The position numbers and the translations under genes were made by a program. A stretch of DNA of 34,720 nt from Candidatus Omnitrophota bacterium (GTDB lineage Bacteria > Ratteibacteria > UBA8468 > B48-G9 > DTJG01), in assembly GCA_023818375.1 (NCBI GenBank), contig JAMWCC010000089.1:1-34720 (forward strand). The letters are read 5' to 3'. Of the stretch, positions 9,807-19,322 are shown one piece after another; within the stretch, counting starts at the first letter, position 1; each line of letters starts with the position of its first letter. The notes beneath the pieces were generated by a model. That model was not told the DNA's origin. It did not search any database and worked only from the letters and a program-made list of their open reading frames with translations.

Positions 9807-9812
9807 ATTATT

Positions 9813-9978
9813 GCCTGTCCCGTGCGCAGGCGGAGTGTGAAACTTTGAGCCAACACCAATAAAGAGGGAGCCAAGTCTGACATACAAGACATGCCGGAAA
9901 CGGAAGTCGCGGTGTTCAGCGAGGCACCCACTTGTTAATACGGGTCTCAAAAGTTGCACTGCCTACGGCGGGACGGGT
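9813..9978 (+). ncRNA. ssrS: 6S RNA (SsrS-like)
   Basis: 10-bp terminal stem gcctgtcccg (9813-9822) / cgggacgggt (9969-9978, two G-U). 3' segment ACGGGTCTCAAAAGTTGCACTGCCTACGGCGGGACGGG resembles the 3' strand of E. coli 6S RNA (GGGUUCAAGGGUUACAGCCUGCGGCGGC); 5' segment has TTGAGCCAACACC. ~166 nt with a good upstream promoter. Confidence 0.83.
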
Positions 9979-9990
9979 AAAAGTTTAGAT

Positions 9991-10072
9991 GGGTAGGTGG
10001 CCGAGTGGAAATGGCAGCAGACTGTAAATCTGCCGGCGTAAGCCTACGGAGGTTCGAATCCTCCCCTGCCCA
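9991..10072 (+). tRNA. tRNA-Tyr (anticodon GTA)
   Basis: Acceptor GGGTAGG/CCTGCCC, anticodon loop CTGTAAA, long class II variable arm, T-arm GGAGGTTCGAATCCTCC, discriminator A; CCA not encoded. Confidence 0.95.
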
Positions 10073-10081
10073 CTTTGAAAA
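10055..10081 (+). repeat. Direct repeat copy 1 (tRNA-Tyr 3' end plus flank): cgaatcctcccctgcccactttgaaaa
   Basis: Identical 27-nt string at 10188-10214. Confidence 0.95.
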
Positions 10082-10214
10082 TCTGGGGTATAGGAGGATT
10101 CGAATTGGAGCGAAGACGTATAGGTGCGAGCAAGTGCGAGCACCTGTGCGGATGGCCGACCCGAGCCGTAGTGGGAGGCAAGGGCGCCGAATCCTCCCCT
10201 GCCCACTTTGAAAA
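10082..10214. mobile_element. Small GC-rich palindromic element associated with the tRNA-Tyr 3' end (candidate non-autonomous element)
   Basis: Visibly GC-rich insert in an AT-rich background, flanked by the 27-nt direct repeat; terminal 10-bp inverted repeat ggaggattcg (10093-10102) / cgaatcctcc (10188-10197); internal repeated gtgcgagca. No protein-coding signal. Confidence 0.55.
10188..10214 (+). repeat. Direct repeat copy 2 of the tRNA-Tyr 3' end
   Basis: Exact 27-nt match to 10055-10081, offset 133 bp. Confidence 0.95.
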
Positions 10215-10228
10215 AGGAATTCAATAAT

Positions 10229-10299
10229 GCGGGGTTAGTTTAGTGGCAAAACATCAGCCTTCCAAGCTGATTATACGGGTTCGATTCCCGTACCCCGCT
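10229..10299 (+). tRNA. tRNA-Gly (anticodon TCC)
   Basis: Acceptor GCGGGGT/ACCCCGC, anticodon loop CTTCCAA, T-loop TTCGATT, discriminator T; CCA not encoded. Confidence 0.95.
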
Positions 10300-10344
10300 C
10301 TTAAAGTTTTTAATTGAAAAACATTTCTACCAGGGAGCATCTAA

Positions 10345-11343
10345 ATGAAAGTTGAAATTCAACAACTTCCAAAGCATGGAAGAAAAATTTTATTCGAGAT
10401 AGAAAGTGAGAAGGTAGAACAGGAAAAGCAGAACATAATCAGGGAAATCCAGAAGACTGCTGAAGTACCCGGTTTCAGAAAGGGGAAAGTACCTGAGAAC
10501 GTAATTGCAACAAGATACAATGATGTCATAAAGAAGAAGGTTGTTGAAAATCTTATTACCCGTTCATATTTTGAGGCAATAAAGGAGAACAACATATTAC
10601 CAGTAATAGATCCCGAAATTGGTGATGTGAAATTTGAAAATACATTGAGCTTCAGTGTCTATGTAGAAGTAAAGCCAGAAGTAACGGTCAAAAAATATAA
10701 AGCGCTTACAGTAAAACAGGTTGAACCAGAACCTGTGACAGAGCAGATGGTTGACGAAGTCCTTGCAGACTGGGAAAAAAGGAAAGAGTTTGCAAGTTCA
10801 ATCATTGATCCTGAAAAAAGAGCTGCATGGAGAAAGAAAATAAGACAACAACTTGAACAACTCAGTTTAACAAAAGCTAAAAGACAGGAAGAAGAGCAGA
10901 TTTGGAAACAGCTATTTGAACACAGTAGCATAGAAATACCTGAAAAACTTATGTTACAGAGAGCGAGAAGCCTTGCTGAACAGCAGTTAAACTACATAGA
11001 CAAAAAAAACAAAACAGAAGAAGAAGTTAGAAAAATCGCAATTGAAATCTACGAAAAAATGAAACCAGTCGCTGAAGAACAACTTAAAAAATATTTCATT
11101 CTTGATAAGATTGCAGAAATTGAAAAGATTGAGGTACAGGATGAAGAAGTTGAAAACGCGATTAGGCAGATAAGTTTAACAAGTGGAGAAGATTATGCCC
11201 AGGTTAAAAAAAGACTTGAAGAAACAGGAAGGATTCATGACATCAGAGACGATATCAGGATTGAAAAAACATTTGAAATGATTAAAAACAGTGCACAGAA
11301 TATCAAAAAGATTATATTGCCAGGGGAAACAAAAAATGCCTGA
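10345..11343 (+). CDS. tig: Trigger factor, short form lacking the PPIase (FKBP) domain
   Basis: Ribosome-binding signature [17 protein letters not shown]-terminal TF domain, then direct passage to the C-terminal helical chaperone domain; 332 aa. Followed by clpP and lon. Confidence 0.9.
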   Translation: MKVEIQQLPKHGRKILFEIESEKVEQEKQNIIREIQKTAEVPGFRKGKVPENVIATRYNDVIKKKVVENLITRSYFEAIKENNILPVIDPEIGDVKFENTLSFSVYVEVKPEVTVKKYKALTVKQVEPEPVTEQMVDEVLADWEKRKEFASSIIDPEKRAAWRKKIRQQLEQLSLTKAKRQEEEQIWKQLFEHSSIEIPEKLMLQRARSLAEQQLNYIDKKNKTEEEVRKIAIEIYEKMKPVAEEQLKKYFILDKIAEIEKIEVQDEEVENAIRQISLTSGEDYAQVKKRLEETGRIHDIRDDIRIEKTFEMIKNSAQNIKKIILPGETKNA

Positions 11344-11968
11344 AAAAAAAGGAAATAAGGCTTCCAATCAACTGATTCCGTATGTTATTGAAGTTACAGA
11401 ACGTGGCGAAAGGGCATATGACATCTATTCAAGATTACTTGAAGATAGGATTATATTCATTGGATTTCCTGTCACTGATGCTGTCGCTAATGCGGTCATC
11501 GCACAATTACTTTTCTTACAGAATAAGGACCCGAACAAAGATATCAGCTTATTCTTGAATACACCTGGTGGTTCGATAACTGCTGGACTAGCCATATACG
11601 ATACGATCCAGTTTGTAAAGTGTGATGTAGCGACCTATTGCATAGGGCAGGCAGCAAGTATGGGTGCTGTTTTACTTGCGGGTGGTACAAAAGGGAAAAG
11701 ATTTTTGCTTCCTCATTCAAGGGTACTGATTCATCAGCCTTTTGGAGAAATAGGCGGTACCACAATAGATGTAAGTATTCACACCAGGGAAATGATACGG
11801 CTGAGAAACATAATCAATGAAATTTTATCTAAACATACGGGACAGAGTTTGAAAAAAATAGAAAAAGACACTGAAAGAGATTATTTTATGGATGCAAAAG
11901 AAGCTGTTGAATATGGACTTGCTGACAAAATAATCTATCCAAACAAAAATGAAAATTGTGGAAAATAG
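11336..11968 (+). CDS. clpP: ATP-dependent Clp protease proteolytic subunit
   Basis: [20 protein letters not shown], active-site Ser [11 protein letters not shown], active-site His [19 protein letters not shown] track begins at GTG 11291; ATG 11336 preferred. Confidence 0.95.
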   Translation: MPEKKGNKASNQLIPYVIEVTERGERAYDIYSRLLEDRIIFIGFPVTDAVANAVIAQLLFLQNKDPNKDISLFLNTPGGSITAGLAIYDTIQFVKCDVATYCIGQAASMGAVLLAGGTKGKRFLLPHSRVLIHQPFGEIGGTTIDVSIHTREMIRLRNIINEILSKHTGQSLKKIEKDTERDYFMDAKEAVEYGLADKIIYPNKNENCGK

Positions 11969-14288
11969 AACACACAACAAGAAAAAAACTGTAAAGCCTT
12001 TCGTACCGCTCAGGGATATCGTTGTTTTCCCAAATATGGTTGTACCCCTGCTTGTTGGAAGACAGCGTTCAATAAATGCCGTCGAAGAAGCGATGAGCAC
12101 CGATAACATAATCATTCTTGCCTTCCAAAAAGATCCAAAAATTGAAGAACCTGGCATAAATGACCTTTATTCAATCGGGGTGCTTGCAAAACTTGCTCAG
12201 AGCGTAAGAGAACCAAGCGGAACTATGAAAATACTCATTGAGAGTATTGAAAGAGTTAAAATCTCTAAGGTGGTCACTGAGAGAAAATATTTTGCCTGCA
12301 TAGCTGAAAACATTCAATCTATTTCACAAAAAGATAAAGAAACAGAAGCCCTTTCAAGGCTTGTATTGGAAATGGCAGAAAAATACATAAACCTGAACAC
12401 TTCTGTCCCAAAAGAATTTTATGGAACACTGTTGACAATTGACAATCCATCAAAACTTGCAGATTCTATTGCTGGTTATCTCCCATTGAAATTCAAGGAT
12501 AAGATTACAATACTAGAAATTCTTGATGAAAAGGAAAGATTAAAAAAACTTATAGACATCATAAACAGTGAGTTGAGTGTTCTTGAGATACAAAGAGACA
12601 TTCACAGTAAGGTCCTTAAACAGATTGACCAAACACAGAAAGCATATCTGCTTCATGAGCAACTGAAAACAATCCAGCAGGAACTTGGAAAAGAAGCTGA
12701 AAATCCTGAACTGGTGCAACTGAAAGAAAAAATACTTGCTGCAAAGATGTCAAAAGAAGCAGAAACAAAAGCACTCGAAGAACTTGGTAGATTAAGCAAA
12801 ACGATGCCTTTATCTCCCGAAGCCACAGTAATAAGAACTTATATTGACTGGCTTATTGCACTACCCTGGAACAATCAAACAACTGACAATCTTGACATTG
12901 CTCACGCAAAAAAGGTCCTTGATGAGGACCATTTTGGACTTGAAAAGGTTAAGGAAAGAATAATTGAGTATCTTGCAGTCAGGAAAAAAACCGATTCCCT
13001 TAAAGGTCCAATCTTGTGTTTTGTTGGACCACCTGGATGTGGGAAAACATCTCTTGGAAAATCAATTGCAAGATGCATGGGAAGAAGATTTGTAAGAATC
13101 TCACTTGGCGGAGTTAGAGACGAAGCTGAAATAAGGGGTCATAGAAGAACATATATTGGAGCTCTTCCTGGTAGAATAATCCAATCAATGAGAAAGGCAG
13201 GGGTTAATAATCCTGTATTTTTGCTTGATGAGATAGATAAATTGGGTACTGACTTCAGGGGAGACCCTGCAAGTGCGCTTTTAGAAGTACTCGACCCTGA
13301 ACAAAATCATATGTTTTCAGACCATTACCTTGAGGTTGAATTTGATCTTTCAAAGGTGCTTTTTATCACTACTGCAAATACAGAGTTTACTATACCGCCA
13401 CCGCTTCTTGATAGGATGGAAGTTATTAATTTACCTGGATATACGAGCTGGGAAAAATTACAGATTGCTAAGTATTTTCTTATACCCAAGCTTCTTCCAC
13501 AACACGGATTGAAAAATGAAGAGATAAACATATCTGACAATGCAATTACAAAAATTATCAAAGAGTATACAAGGGAAGCGGGTGTTAGAAATCTTGAAAG
13601 GCAGCTTGCAACTATTTGTAGAAAAGTAACAAGGCAGATTGTTGAAGCCCAGCAACCAAAACTGCCTTACAGAATAGGATTGAAAAATCTCAGCTGGTAT
13701 TTGGGTCCAGAGAAATATACATCTTTGACAAAAGCAAAAGAACCTGGAGTAGGCGTTGCAACAGGAATGGCATGGACAGAATATGGCGGTGATATACTTT
13801 TTACTGAAGTACTTCTGATGAAAGGAAAAGGAAAACTTATTCTTACAGGACAACTTGGTTCTGTAATGAAGGAGTCAGCCCAGGCAGCGTTAAGCTTTGT
13901 AAGGGCTAATGCGGAAAAACTTGGAATACAGGAAGATTTTGCTGAAAAACACGATATCCATATACATGTGCCAGAAGGGGCTATTCCAAAAGATGGGCCA
14001 TCAGCAGGAGTAACTATTGTGACTGCCCTTGTTTCGGCATTGACTGGCAGAAAAACCCGCTCTGATGTTGCAATGACAGGCGAGATTACACTTCAGGGAA
14101 AGATTCTTAAGATTGGTGGGCTCAAAAGCAAAATTCTTGCTGCTCATAGGGCAGAAATAACAACAGTAATTATTCCACATGAAAATGAAAAAGATCTTGA
14201 AGAAATTCCAGAAAAAATCAGAAAGGAGCTGAAAATAATTCTGGTCAACAACGTCATGGAAGTCCTTGATGCCGCACTGATAAAATAA
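11949..14288 (+). CDS. lon: ATP-dependent protease La (Lon)
   Basis: LON N-terminal domain ([20 protein letters not shown]), Walker [16 protein letters not shown], Walker [10 protein letters not shown], Ser-Lys dyad motif [10 protein letters not shown]. Confidence 0.97.
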   Translation: MKIVENRTHNKKKTVKPFVPLRDIVVFPNMVVPLLVGRQRSINAVEEAMSTDNIIILAFQKDPKIEEPGINDLYSIGVLAKLAQSVREPSGTMKILIESIERVKISKVVTERKYFACIAENIQSISQKDKETEALSRLVLEMAEKYINLNTSVPKEFYGTLLTIDNPSKLADSIAGYLPLKFKDKITILEILDEKERLKKLIDIINSELSVLEIQRDIHSKVLKQIDQTQKAYLLHEQLKTIQQELGKEAENPELVQLKEKILAAKMSKEAETKALEELGRLSKTMPLSPEATVIRTYIDWLIALPWNNQTTDNLDIAHAKKVLDEDHFGLEKVKERIIEYLAVRKKTDSLKGPILCFVGPPGCGKTSLGKSIARCMGRRFVRISLGGVRDEAEIRGHRRTYIGALPGRIIQSMRKAGVNNPVFLLDEIDKLGTDFRGDPASALLEVLDPEQNHMFSDHYLEVEFDLSKVLFITTANTEFTIPPPLLDRMEVINLPGYTSWEKLQIAKYFLIPKLLPQHGLKNEEINISDNAITKIIKEYTREAGVRNLERQLATICRKVTRQIVEAQQPKLPYRIGLKNLSWYLGPEKYTSLTKAKEPGVGVATGMAWTEYGGDILFTEVLLMKGKGKLILTGQLGSVMKESAQAALSFVRANAEKLGIQEDFAEKHDIHIHVPEGAIPKDGPSAGVTIVTALVSALTGRKTRSDVAMTGEITLQGKILKIGGLKSKILAAHRAEITTVIIPHENEKDLEEIPEKIRKELKIILVNNVMEVLDAALIK

Positions 14289-14313
14289 AAACCCATAAAA
14301 AGGAGAAAAAGAT

Positions 14314-15453
14314 ATGATGAAAAAAAGACTTTTTACTCCGGGTCCAATCTCTGTACCTGAAGAAGTACTTCTTGAAATGGCAAAACCCATCATTCATCAC
14401 AGAACGCCAGAATTTCTTGAAATAGCCCAGAAGGTGGTTGAAAATCTTAAGTATTTTTTTCAAACTAAAAATGATGTCTTCATCATCGCTGGTTCTGGCA
14501 CTGCTGCGATGGAAGCAGCTGTGGTAAATGTCCTATCGCCTGGAGAAAAGGCAATTGTAATTTCTGGTGGAAAATTTGGGGAAAGATTTGTTGAGATTGT
14601 GAAAGCATATGGTTGTATTCCATTCGTAATAGAACCTGGTTGGGGAAATGATGTGGATATTGCTATTGTTGAACAAACATTGAAACAAAATCCCGATATT
14701 AAGGCTGTTTATGGCACACTTGTTGAAACATCAACAGCAACCGCTTACAACATAAAAGGACTTGGAAAACTTATTTCCGATTTCCCTGAAACGATTTTTG
14801 TCGTTGATGGTATCAGCGGACTTGGAGCTGTGGAATGCAGAACAGATGATTGGAATATTGATATCCTTGTTTCTGGCTCTCAAAAAGCCCTAAGTTTGCC
14901 ACCTGGTTTATCATTTATTTCAGTAAGCGAAAAAGCGTGGAGAAAAATCGCCAGCTCAAAACTTCCAAAATACTATCTTGATCTTAAAAAATACAAAAAG
15001 GCAATGGAAAAGTTTGATTTTCCATTCACAATGGCAGTAAGTTTGGTTATTGGTCTAAATAAATCCCTTGAAATCATAAAACAAAAAGGACTTGAAAACT
15101 TATGGAAAATTCACAGAAAAAGGGCACTTGCGACAAGAAAAGCTGCAGAAGCAATGGGACTTAAAATTTTCTCAAAATCCCCAGCTGATGCCGTTACAGC
15201 GATAATTTTGCCTGAAGGAATTGATGGTGAAAAATTCTGTTCAGATTTGAGAAAAGAATTCGGAATGTCTGTAGCAGGCGGTCAGGACAGATTAAAAGGT
15301 AAGGTCATAAGAATATCACATTTTGGTTGGCAGGATGAATTTGATACAATCTCTGTTGTTGCTGCCATCGAAATTATGCTGAATAAATATAATTTCAGGG
15401 TAGAGTTGGGCAATGGTGTAAAAGAAGCGATGAAGGTATTGTTTGGAAATTGA
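14314..15453 (+). CDS. Class V pyridoxal-phosphate aminotransferase (alanine-glyoxylate/serine-pyruvate aminotransferase-like)
   Basis: LFTPGPISVPEEVLLEMAKPIIHHRTPEF, GSGTAAMEAAVVNVLSPGEKAIV, FVVDGISGLGAVE, SGSQKALSLPPGLSFISVS (PLP Lys). Confidence 0.9.
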   Translation: MMKKRLFTPGPISVPEEVLLEMAKPIIHHRTPEFLEIAQKVVENLKYFFQTKNDVFIIAGSGTAAMEAAVVNVLSPGEKAIVISGGKFGERFVEIVKAYGCIPFVIEPGWGNDVDIAIVEQTLKQNPDIKAVYGTLVETSTATAYNIKGLGKLISDFPETIFVVDGISGLGAVECRTDDWNIDILVSGSQKALSLPPGLSFISVSEKAWRKIASSKLPKYYLDLKKYKKAMEKFDFPFTMAVSLVIGLNKSLEIIKQKGLENLWKIHRKRALATRKAAEAMGLKIFSKSPADAVTAIILPEGIDGEKFCSDLRKEFGMSVAGGQDRLKGKVIRISHFGWQDEFDTISVVAAIEIMLNKYNFRVELGNGVKEAMKVLFGN

Positions 15454-15454
15454 G

Positions 15455-16582
15455 ATGATACATCCTAGCAAAAAGTTGGCAATTGACACAATAGAAAGAA
15501 AAAAAACCAAAGGTATACCTACATTTTTAGTCCACATAATGGACATCCCTCTTATTGAGGAACTTGCACAGGTGCCGCCTGGCACTTACGAAAAAGAACC
15601 AGAAAAAACCTATCTTAAATATGTATGGAATATAGGGATCAATTGCCTCGACCAGTTTATCCCAGATAACCCCCTTTCAATGACACATAAAGGTTTTGAT
15701 GAAAAAACAAAAAAGGGTCCAACAACAGGACTCAAAAACTTTATTCTTGATGGCGTTGTTATTGATAGTCCTGAATCAGTGGTTTTGCATATGGAAAAAT
15801 TCTTTATACCTTCCCTGCAAAAATCAATTGAACAGTTTGATGAAGAGCAGACCGTAAAATCTATCATAGATCAAGAAAACACCATTCAGGAAAAACTGGG
15901 TGAAACTGTATTAAAATCAGGCTATGGTTATATAAGGTTTCCCACTTTGAGCTATGGATATTACGGTTATGAAAACTATTTTATGGCATATCTTCTTTAT
16001 CCTGATATTATTGAAAAAGTTTTCTCACTGCAGGCAGATTATGCTGAACTTCACAATAAGGCAGCTGCAAGAGCAATAGTTGAAGGAAATCTTCCACTTT
16101 TGTATAGACTCGACCACGACATGGCTGATTCAAGGGGACTTCTCGTCAGTATGAAATCCCTTGAAAAGATTTGGCTTCCACATTTTTACAGGGCTATTCA
16201 ACCTGTATTGAAAACAAACATCAACCTTATATGGCATTGCGATGGAAACCTGATGGAGATGATACCGTATCTAATTGACTGTGGAATAAAGGGATTCCAG
16301 GGGTTTCAGTATGAGGCAGGAATGGATTATGTAAAAATTTGTAAAATGAAAGCAAAGGATGGTGATTCTCTCATAATCGTGGCAGGTGTTTCTGTTACTA
16401 CTGTATTACCGCATGGGACACCAGAGGAGGTAAGACAGCACATGAATTTTCTTGTTGAAAATGGACCAGAAACCGGTTTATTTCTCGCAGGCTCAAGTTC
16501 TATAACACCAGGAACAAACAGAGAAAATGTGCTTACATTTATTGAAGGATTGAAGTACTATCGTGAACAAGGAAGAAAATGA
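15455..16582 (+). CDS. Uroporphyrinogen decarboxylase (UroD)-like family protein
   Basis: LIWHCDGNLMEMIPYLIDCGIKGFQGFQYEAGMDYVKI and C-terminal PGTNRENVLTFIEGLKYYREQG typical of UroD-like/corrinoid methyltransferase-like proteins; true UroD function unlikely given context. ORF track starts at TTG 15443; ATG 15455 preferred. Confidence 0.72.
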   Translation: MIHPSKKLAIDTIERKKTKGIPTFLVHIMDIPLIEELAQVPPGTYEKEPEKTYLKYVWNIGINCLDQFIPDNPLSMTHKGFDEKTKKGPTTGLKNFILDGVVIDSPESVVLHMEKFFIPSLQKSIEQFDEEQTVKSIIDQENTIQEKLGETVLKSGYGYIRFPTLSYGYYGYENYFMAYLLYPDIIEKVFSLQADYAELHNKAAARAIVEGNLPLLYRLDHDMADSRGLLVSMKSLEKIWLPHFYRAIQPVLKTNINLIWHCDGNLMEMIPYLIDCGIKGFQGFQYEAGMDYVKICKMKAKDGDSLIIVAGVSVTTVLPHGTPEEVRQHMNFLVENGPETGLFLAGSSSITPGTNRENVLTFIEGLKYYREQGRK

Positions 16583-18204
16583 AAAAATGGGACTGGCTGT
16601 TCAATGATTTTTCAGCTGTTCTGGACCCAAACAAAATAAGTTACAATGATTCAAAAAAAGGCGTATGGCAGGTTGTTTATTACACAACAGAAGATTTTTC
16701 AGGAAAACTTATTCTTGCGCAACCTGGTAGCAATGCGCCTGATGTGAGGATAAAAATTCCACTAAAAGGTACCTATGACATATACCTTGGACTTTTTCAG
16801 AACTTTTGCGACAGAATTAAGGTAAAACTGCGTTCTGATACTGTTTTTGAAAGGATAAAGCATTCTTCAAAGGTGATAGGTAAACAGGCATTTGAAGATG
16901 TTTACTGGAAAACCACAAAACTTGAAGGAAATGAAGAAATAATAATACGCCAGGAGCCTGGCATCAGGGCAGCCATAGGATATATCATTGCAAGAAAATC
17001 CGAAAAGAAAAACCGTGAGAAAAAATACCTAATTCATCTCACAGATGATGGGTTTCCTTCAAATTATGGAGTACCCGAAGATATTGACGATGCATGCTGG
17101 AATATTATTGCTGCCAGCAGATTGAAATTTGATTATGTCTCCCGTGGGATTAACCCGACAAGCATGGCTGATTACCCAACAAAACACCCTTCACTGAGAA
17201 GAAACCCAAAAAAGCTTCTTAAAACTGAGTTCCCTGCAGAAATTTATAGGGAGTGTTATGAAACACTTAAAAAATTTTTCGCCAGAAACCAAAATGTTCA
17301 TCAAAGGTACTTTGAAATAGCAAGAAGTTCGGGTATAAAACCCCTCGCATACTGTAGGATGGCTATGTACCACGCTAACCCGCCCTGGGACTGTTTTCGT
17401 TCTGATTTTTACGATAAACACCCTGAATTTAGGTGTATTGATATTGATGGAATACCAGTAAACAGGATGAGTTTTGCCTATCCTGAGGTAAGGCAGGAGT
17501 TTATAAAGTTGTTCACTGAAGCAATAGAATTTGGTGCTGAAGGTGCAACCAATTGCTTTGTCAGGGGTTTCCCTTTTGTCTGTTATGAAGACCCAGTAAA
17601 AAAAAGATTCAAGCAATTATATGACCAAGACATTACAAAAATACAGGAAACAGACATCCGTGCTGAAAAAGTAAGAGCAGAATTTGTGACTCAATATATG
17701 AGAGAGCTAAGGGATGCACTTAATGGCACAGGAAAATCAGTGCTGAATGTTGCAATCGTTCATGCAAATGAAAAGGTGTGCTGGTACTATGGACTTGATG
17801 TAAGAACCTGGATTAAAGAAGGGCTTATCGATATCCTGTGTCCTTATACATGGGGAATTGAAGGAGTTCCCGCTGAGATTGACATGAATTTTTTTGCTGA
17901 TGCTGTAAAGGGAAGTAATGTAAAACTACTTCCTTTTCTTGGTTCAATGTATAATGATAAGAATCCTGAAAACTTTCTTAAAAGAGCACTTGATATGACA
18001 GATTATTCAATTGATGGTTTTTCATTCTGGGACGGTGTTGATACCAGGATCGACCCTATGTTTCATATGATTATTGAAAGCCTTACCAGTAGAGAAACAA
18101 TCTTAGAAGCACTAGAAAAGGTCAAAAACTGGCCTGACTGTAGAATCGTTATCACGCTTCAGGGTACCAAGGTTAACAAGCATAACTATGGAATGGCTAT
18201 GTGA
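16579..18204 (+). CDS. Glycoside-hydrolase-like TIM-barrel protein with a possible N-terminal beta domain
   Basis: SGIKPLAYCRMAMYHANPPWD, FGAEGATNCFVRGFPFVCYEDP, GLIDILCPYTWGIEG; organisation resembles the 4115-5644 product. ATGA overlap with the upstream gene. Confidence 0.5.
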   Translation: MKKWDWLFNDFSAVLDPNKISYNDSKKGVWQVVYYTTEDFSGKLILAQPGSNAPDVRIKIPLKGTYDIYLGLFQNFCDRIKVKLRSDTVFERIKHSSKVIGKQAFEDVYWKTTKLEGNEEIIIRQEPGIRAAIGYIIARKSEKKNREKKYLIHLTDDGFPSNYGVPEDIDDACWNIIAASRLKFDYVSRGINPTSMADYPTKHPSLRRNPKKLLKTEFPAEIYRECYETLKKFFARNQNVHQRYFEIARSSGIKPLAYCRMAMYHANPPWDCFRSDFYDKHPEFRCIDIDGIPVNRMSFAYPEVRQEFIKLFTEAIEFGAEGATNCFVRGFPFVCYEDPVKKRFKQLYDQDITKIQETDIRAEKVRAEFVTQYMRELRDALNGTGKSVLNVAIVHANEKVCWYYGLDVRTWIKEGLIDILCPYTWGIEGVPAEIDMNFFADAVKGSNVKLLPFLGSMYNDKNPENFLKRALDMTDYSIDGFSFWDGVDTRIDPMFHMIIESLTSRETILEALEKVKNWPDCRIVITLQGTKVNKHNYGMAM

Positions 18205-19310
18205 TGAAAAAAATAAATGTAGGAATTGTCGGTTCATGTGGCAGAGGAAAATCATTTAAGATTGCCTGCGATGCCACACGTATTCTGAATATTCACGCGG
18301 TATGTGATATAAATGAAAAAAAGCTTGAAGAATCAAGGGTAACTCTTGGTGCTAAGGAAAAATACATTGATTATTATGAGATGCTTGAAAAATCAGACAT
18401 TCAGGCAGTAATAATTGCAACTCCAATGCCATTTCACGCACCACAATCAATACCAGCATTAAATAAGGGTATCCATGTATTAAGTGAAGTGCCTGCTGCT
18501 GTTTCAATTGAGCAATGTAAACAGCTTGTTCTTGCTGCCCGAAGGTCAAAGGCAGTGTATATGATGGCTGAAAATTACACCTACCTCAAATCAAATGTGA
18601 TGATAAAGGAAATTGTTAAAAGGGGACTTTTTGGTGAGCTTTATTATGCTGAAGGTGAGTATATTCACGAATTGAAGCAACTTAATGAAATAACAAAATG
18701 GAGAAGAAAATGGCAAACAGGCATAAATGGTATAACATATGGCACTCACAGTTTAGGACCAATTCTTCAATGGATGTATCCTGATAAAGTTGCTCGGGTT
18801 TGTTGTGCTGGAAGCGGGCATCACTATAAAGATCCAAGGGGAAATTATTATGAAAATGAAGACAGTTGCGTAATGCTTTGCAAGATGAAAAGCGGCTCAC
18901 TTGTAAAAATACGTGTTGATATGTTATCTGACAGACCTCATGCCATGACAAATTATCAGCTACAGGGAACAGGTGGCTGTTATGAATCAGCAAGGGCGCC
19001 TGGTGAAAAACACAGAATATGGTTGAAAAGTTTATGTAGAGAAATGAAATGGCTGGATCTGGAGCAACTAGAAAGCGAGTTTTTACCTGAAGAATGGAAG
19101 AGACAACAAGAAATAGCAATGAAAACAGGTCATGGCGGTGGCGATTATTTTCAGGTAATGGATTTTGTTGATACAATACTTGGAAAGAAACCCTGTCCCA
19201 TCGGAATTGATGAAGCAATGGATATGACATTACCAGGGCTTATGAGTCAACAATCGATAATTAAAGACAGTATATGGATTGATGTACCTGACTCAAGAAA
19301 TTGGCAGTAA
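18201..19310 (+). CDS. Gfo/Idh/MocA-family oxidoreductase
   Basis: NVGIVGSCGRGKSF, IATPMPFHAPQSIPALNKGIHVLSEVPAA, downstream KTGHGGGDYFQVMDFVD. Confidence 0.9.
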   Translation: MMKKINVGIVGSCGRGKSFKIACDATRILNIHAVCDINEKKLEESRVTLGAKEKYIDYYEMLEKSDIQAVIIATPMPFHAPQSIPALNKGIHVLSEVPAAVSIEQCKQLVLAARRSKAVYMMAENYTYLKSNVMIKEIVKRGLFGELYYAEGEYIHELKQLNEITKWRRKWQTGINGITYGTHSLGPILQWMYPDKVARVCCAGSGHHYKDPRGNYYENEDSCVMLCKMKSGSLVKIRVDMLSDRPHAMTNYQLQGTGGCYESARAPGEKHRIWLKSLCREMKWLDLEQLESEFLPEEWKRQQEIAMKTGHGGGDYFQVMDFVDTILGKKPCPIGIDEAMDMTLPGLMSQQSIIKDSIWIDVPDSRNWQ

Positions 19311-19322
19311 GAAAGGAGAAAG

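Noticed and set aside
9738-9959. ORF 9738..9959(-)
   Set aside because: Antisense to the 6S RNA-like gene and its promoter; no domain-like composition or SD support.
10121-10145. Internal gtgcgagca repeats as a CRISPR-like or tandem array
   Set aside because: Only two 9-nt copies separated by one base; no spacers and no cas genes nearby.
9985-10224. ORFs 9985..10224(-) and 10005..10211(+) as proteins
   Set aside because: They run through tRNA-Tyr and the palindromic element; the peptides (GRIRTSVGLRRQIYSLLPFPLGHLPI, RRFESSPAH) are typical false translations of tRNA sequence.
13458-14393. Minus-strand ORFs (131 aa and 130 aa) within lon
   Set aside because: Antisense to lon, Phe/Cys-rich shadow translations without motifs.
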